40,280 nt of DNA from an uncultured Candidatus Poseidoniales archaeon (lineage in GTDB: Archaea > Thermoplasmatota > Poseidoniia > Poseidoniales > Thalassarchaeaceae): NCBI GenBank assembly GCA_902573115.1, contig CACGIM010000006.1, positions 1 through 40,280 of the forward strand, in the 5' to 3' direction. Each line of letters opens with the position of its first letter. The stretch's first letter is position 1. This document shows, in pieces, positions 38,684 through 40,280 of this stretch. The position numbers were made by a program, and so were the translations under genes. The notes below the pieces were generated by a model. That model had not been told where the DNA came from, did no database searches, and worked only from the letters and a program-made list of their open reading frames with translations.

Positions 38684-38827
38684 TGCAGAGAAGGTGGACA
38701 GAAGAATATGACGTAAGATATGGAATAGAAAATAAGAAAATGATTATTTCATCTCACAACCATCACATTAAGCAAACCACCTACCGGCTTCCTACAGATA
38801 TCCCTTACTGAACAGTATGCCAGTCGC

Positions 38828-39343
38828 CTAATCCTCTAAGCCCATGGTTCTTCGGCCCTTACCGTCAAACCATTCAGCAGGCGAACCCTCTTTTCCCATT
38901 GCGATATCATCACCTATGCTTCTGGGAATTGTACTCCGTCCGCCATGCCAAGTCTGTTGTTCCAGCCACAACCCTACATCTGCTCCCTCTAGCGAAACTT
39001 CGATAGTACCTCCAAGCGGTCTTTCCCCTAGCGTGAATGAGATTTTTCCTATCGATGCCGATTGCCGAGATATTGAGAAAGATGCCAGATTATCCGAAGA
39101 GTACATAGCCATTGAATCCAATGCCGTATCAAGAGTCCTATTTTCTCTGACTATTGAAAGTAGAACGTCAAGAGAATTCGCAGCCCCAGATATCAAAACG
39201 GGTTCCCTAGTCGATGGAAACTCAGTTTGTTCAATAATCGGATTTGGGTCCCAGCATGGAAAAATCTCCTTTATCGATCTAACAACCTTGCCGGGGTCTT
39301 CATAAGTCTCCACGATCGAAGATACAGTGATTTTTGGCTCCAC
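38828..39343 (-). CDS. UPF0201 family protein (COG1931)
   Basis: The 171-residue product matches the archaea-specific UPF0201 pattern: ITVSSIVETYEDPGKVVRSI followed by KEIFP, then LLSIVRENRTLDTALDSM, FSISRQSASIGKISF and ERPLGGTIEV. In other members these correspond to the TEDPEKV, RQRILDTARS, NKQAAFVGKV and PLGPI segments. Function is unknown; the fold is related to that of RNA-binding archaeal proteins, so an RNA-linked role is a guess. Start is GTG 39343. A TATA-like element 16-26 bases upstream suggests a near-leaderless message. It is divergent from the zinc-ribbon gene and appears to share its AT-rich promoter element. Confidence 0.85.
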   Translation of the reverse strand: MEPKITVSSIVETYEDPGKVVRSIKEIFPCWDPNPIIEQTEFPSTREPVLISGAANSLDVLLSIVRENRTLDTALDSMAMYSSDNLASFSISRQSASIGKISFTLGERPLGGTIEVSLEGADVGLWLEQQTWHGGRSTIPRSIGDDIAMGKEGSPAEWFDGKGRRTMGLED

Positions 39344-39357
39344 AACTCCCCTAACGG

Positions 39358-39370
39358 AATTAAATTAATA
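39358..39370. promoter_or_regulatory. Shared bidirectional TATA-like element
   Basis: AATTAAATTAATA reads as a TATA-like box in both directions because it is nearly symmetric. Leftward it sits about 20 bases from the GTG of the UPF0201 gene (39343). Rightward it would start transcription near 39391, about 43 bases before the zinc-ribbon ATG at 39434, which carries its own ribosome binding site. It is the only strongly AT-rich core between the two divergent genes. Confidence 0.45.
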
Positions 39371-39433
39371 GTGGTATTCTTTATGATTCAATTGTCGCAA
39401 CAATTCAAACCAAATTTTGGAAGGGAGGCCTAT

Positions 39434-40174
39434 ATGGCAGAGCGTTCAGAGGCAATCACCGCTGCTCTAATAGTTCTCCCTAATATGTTTATAATCTCAT
39501 TTAGAATTGCCTCTTCTGAACTAAATGAAGCCCTTTCAAATGATTTATTTTCTGAGTTAATGACCCATTCATTTGCATTCCTTATTGGAATCTTAATGGC
39601 CTGGAGGTATCGTTTTATTGATGATCACGAATACAGGAGGACAAAGGCAATCAAGGGCCTTTCCAAGACATACAAACTTGAGGACAAAGGCCTATGGGAT
39701 AAGGGAGATTCAGCGATACAAAAGCTGGAAGCTAGAGCCTATGCGGATTATAAGGGAAGAAGGGGGAAATCAGCTATTCAGAAGATGCAGAGCAGTATTG
39801 GGGCAATAAATCGTGAGGAAATAGAAATGGAGGATTCTCCAGATACTCAGTCCTATCAAATCAACATCGAGGGAATGGAAGACGAATCAGATCAGTCAGA
39901 GCAGACCGAGAAATGGACTCTATTTTCTGGAATAGCTGGATTCTTTGCAAGGGCCGTGGAAAGGTCTGCATCACGAAGACTGGATCGTCAGATAGAGAAT
40001 GAAACCTCAACAAAAAAAGATGAATACGAATATCCGGAAATAGACAATAATTCTGATTGGGCCATTCCAAAAGAGGCCATTAACAGGCAGAAAGCCAAGC
40101 TATGTTTGCAGTGCTCAACGTACAATGATGCCGATACTAGCTACTGCTACTCCTGCGGTTCTTACATCTCTTGA
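39434..40174 (+). CDS. Membrane protein with C-terminal zinc ribbon
   Basis: ATG 39434 is chosen because GGGAGG precedes it by six bases; frames starting at 39227 or 39383 overlap the divergent gene or its promoter. The 246-residue product has two hydrophobic helices near the N-terminus (about 7-26 and 40-56), a long charged cytoplasmic region with helical segments, and a C-terminal zinc ribbon with two CxxC knuckles (CLQC and CYSC, within CLQCSTYNDADTSYCYSCG). Such ribbons in membrane proteins usually mediate protein contacts. No catalytic motif. It is upstream of dnaJ on the same strand, with about 50 bases between. Confidence 0.75.
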   Translation: MAERSEAITAALIVLPNMFIISFRIASSELNEALSNDLFSELMTHSFAFLIGILMAWRYRFIDDHEYRRTKAIKGLSKTYKLEDKGLWDKGDSAIQKLEARAYADYKGRRGKSAIQKMQSSIGAINREEIEMEDSPDTQSYQINIEGMEDESDQSEQTEKWTLFSGIAGFFARAVERSASRRLDRQIENETSTKKDEYEYPEIDNNSDWAIPKEAINRQKAKLCLQCSTYNDADTSYCYSCGSYIS

Positions 40175-40224
40175 TCGGGGAACGGTTGATAGGACCCCGT
40201 TATGGGCATAATACAGGTGAGGGT

Positions 40225-40280
40225 GTGGCCGATAAGCGAGATTACTACGAGGTTCTTGGCGTGGAAAGGGGTGCATCAGA
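40225..40280 (+). CDS. dnaJ: Chaperone DnaJ (3' partial, first 18 codons)
   Basis: GTG 40225 opens the frame ADKRDYYEVLGVERGAS, the standard J-domain start of DnaJ, the co-chaperone that stimulates DnaK ATPase. The HPD motif and the rest lie beyond the window. GGTGAGG just upstream is a good ribosome binding site, and a TATA-like GTTATGGGCATAATAC lies about 15-25 bases further upstream. Confidence 0.85.
   Translation, partial: MADKRDYYEVLGVERGAS

Noticed and set aside
38684-38827. Possible tRNA or small RNA gene in the gap between the two small minus-strand genes
   Set aside because: No cloverleaf arms, no TTCRA T-loop sequence and no strong hairpin can be seen; the AT-rich part is better explained as the promoter of the small membrane protein.
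39227-39433. N-terminal extension of the zinc-ribbon protein
   Set aside because: It would overlap the divergent UPF0201 gene and the shared TATA-like element; ATG 39434 has a GGGAGG ribosome binding site at proper spacing.

Overview
The window looks like a piece of a planktonic euryarchaeal genome, most likely Marine Group II (Candidatus Poseidoniales, Thermoplasmatota). This is inferred from content, not from a marker tree. The archaeal signals are a CDP-archaeol synthase (CarS), an AglB/STT3-type oligosaccharyltransferase, a UPF0201 protein, an Fe-S XPD-like helicase, TATA-like elements close to start codons, and several giant calcium-motif surface proteins. Bacterial-type enzymes (hexameric glutamate dehydrogenase, PurD, DnaJ) sit among them, as is common in this group. 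I see no rRNA, tRNA, CRISPR array, insertion sequence or integrase. No stretch longer than 300 bases lacks a gene. The two largest gaps, 5435-5708 and 38684-38827, hold respectively two hairpins plus a doubtful 39-codon ORF, and an AT-rich probable promoter with nothing else I recognise.

Layout. 2-1051 (+): C-terminal part of a membrane protein with a DUF4129-like tail. 1052-6113 (-): a probable operon read right to left, consisting of a ribbon-helix-helix regulator, a small doubtful ORF between hairpins, a 975-residue protein with tandem receiver-like domains joined to a PEP-synthase-type ATP-grasp domain, and an XPD-type helicase that stops before its second motor domain. 6224-8994 (+): HD-domain phosphohydrolase and glutamate dehydrogenase. 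8989-11004 (-): a secreted serine hydrolase. 11116-13110 (+): carS and purD. 13219-28553 (+): a surface block with a 3229-residue oligosaccharyltransferase fusion, a membrane-anchored subtilisin-like protease and a 1426-residue beta-helix/Ig-like surface protein. 28609-31137 (+): a winged-helix/STAND ATPase/TPR protein. 31138-31944 (-): a metallo-beta-lactamase-fold hydrolase. 32115-38345 (+): a 1901-residue secreted thrombospondin-3-like repeat protein followed by a small unknown protein. 38342-39343 (-): a small membrane protein and a UPF0201 protein. 39434-40280 (+): a membrane zinc-ribbon protein and the first codons of dnaJ.

How the genes fit together. About two thirds of the coding capacity is devoted to the outer surface: one enzyme that N-glycosylates proteins, one protease, one hydrolase, and very large repeat proteins that are plausible targets of both. 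The rest is core metabolism (ammonia assimilation, purines, lipid headgroup activation) and regulation. A striking architectural feature is that all four convergent gene junctions in the window have abutting or overlapping stop codons. The most unusual items are the oligosaccharyltransferase mega-fusion, the helicase lacking motor 2 with an apparent reading-frame break, the receiver/ATP-grasp protein without a phosphohistidine domain, and a two-repeat candidate operator in front of the RHH regulator.
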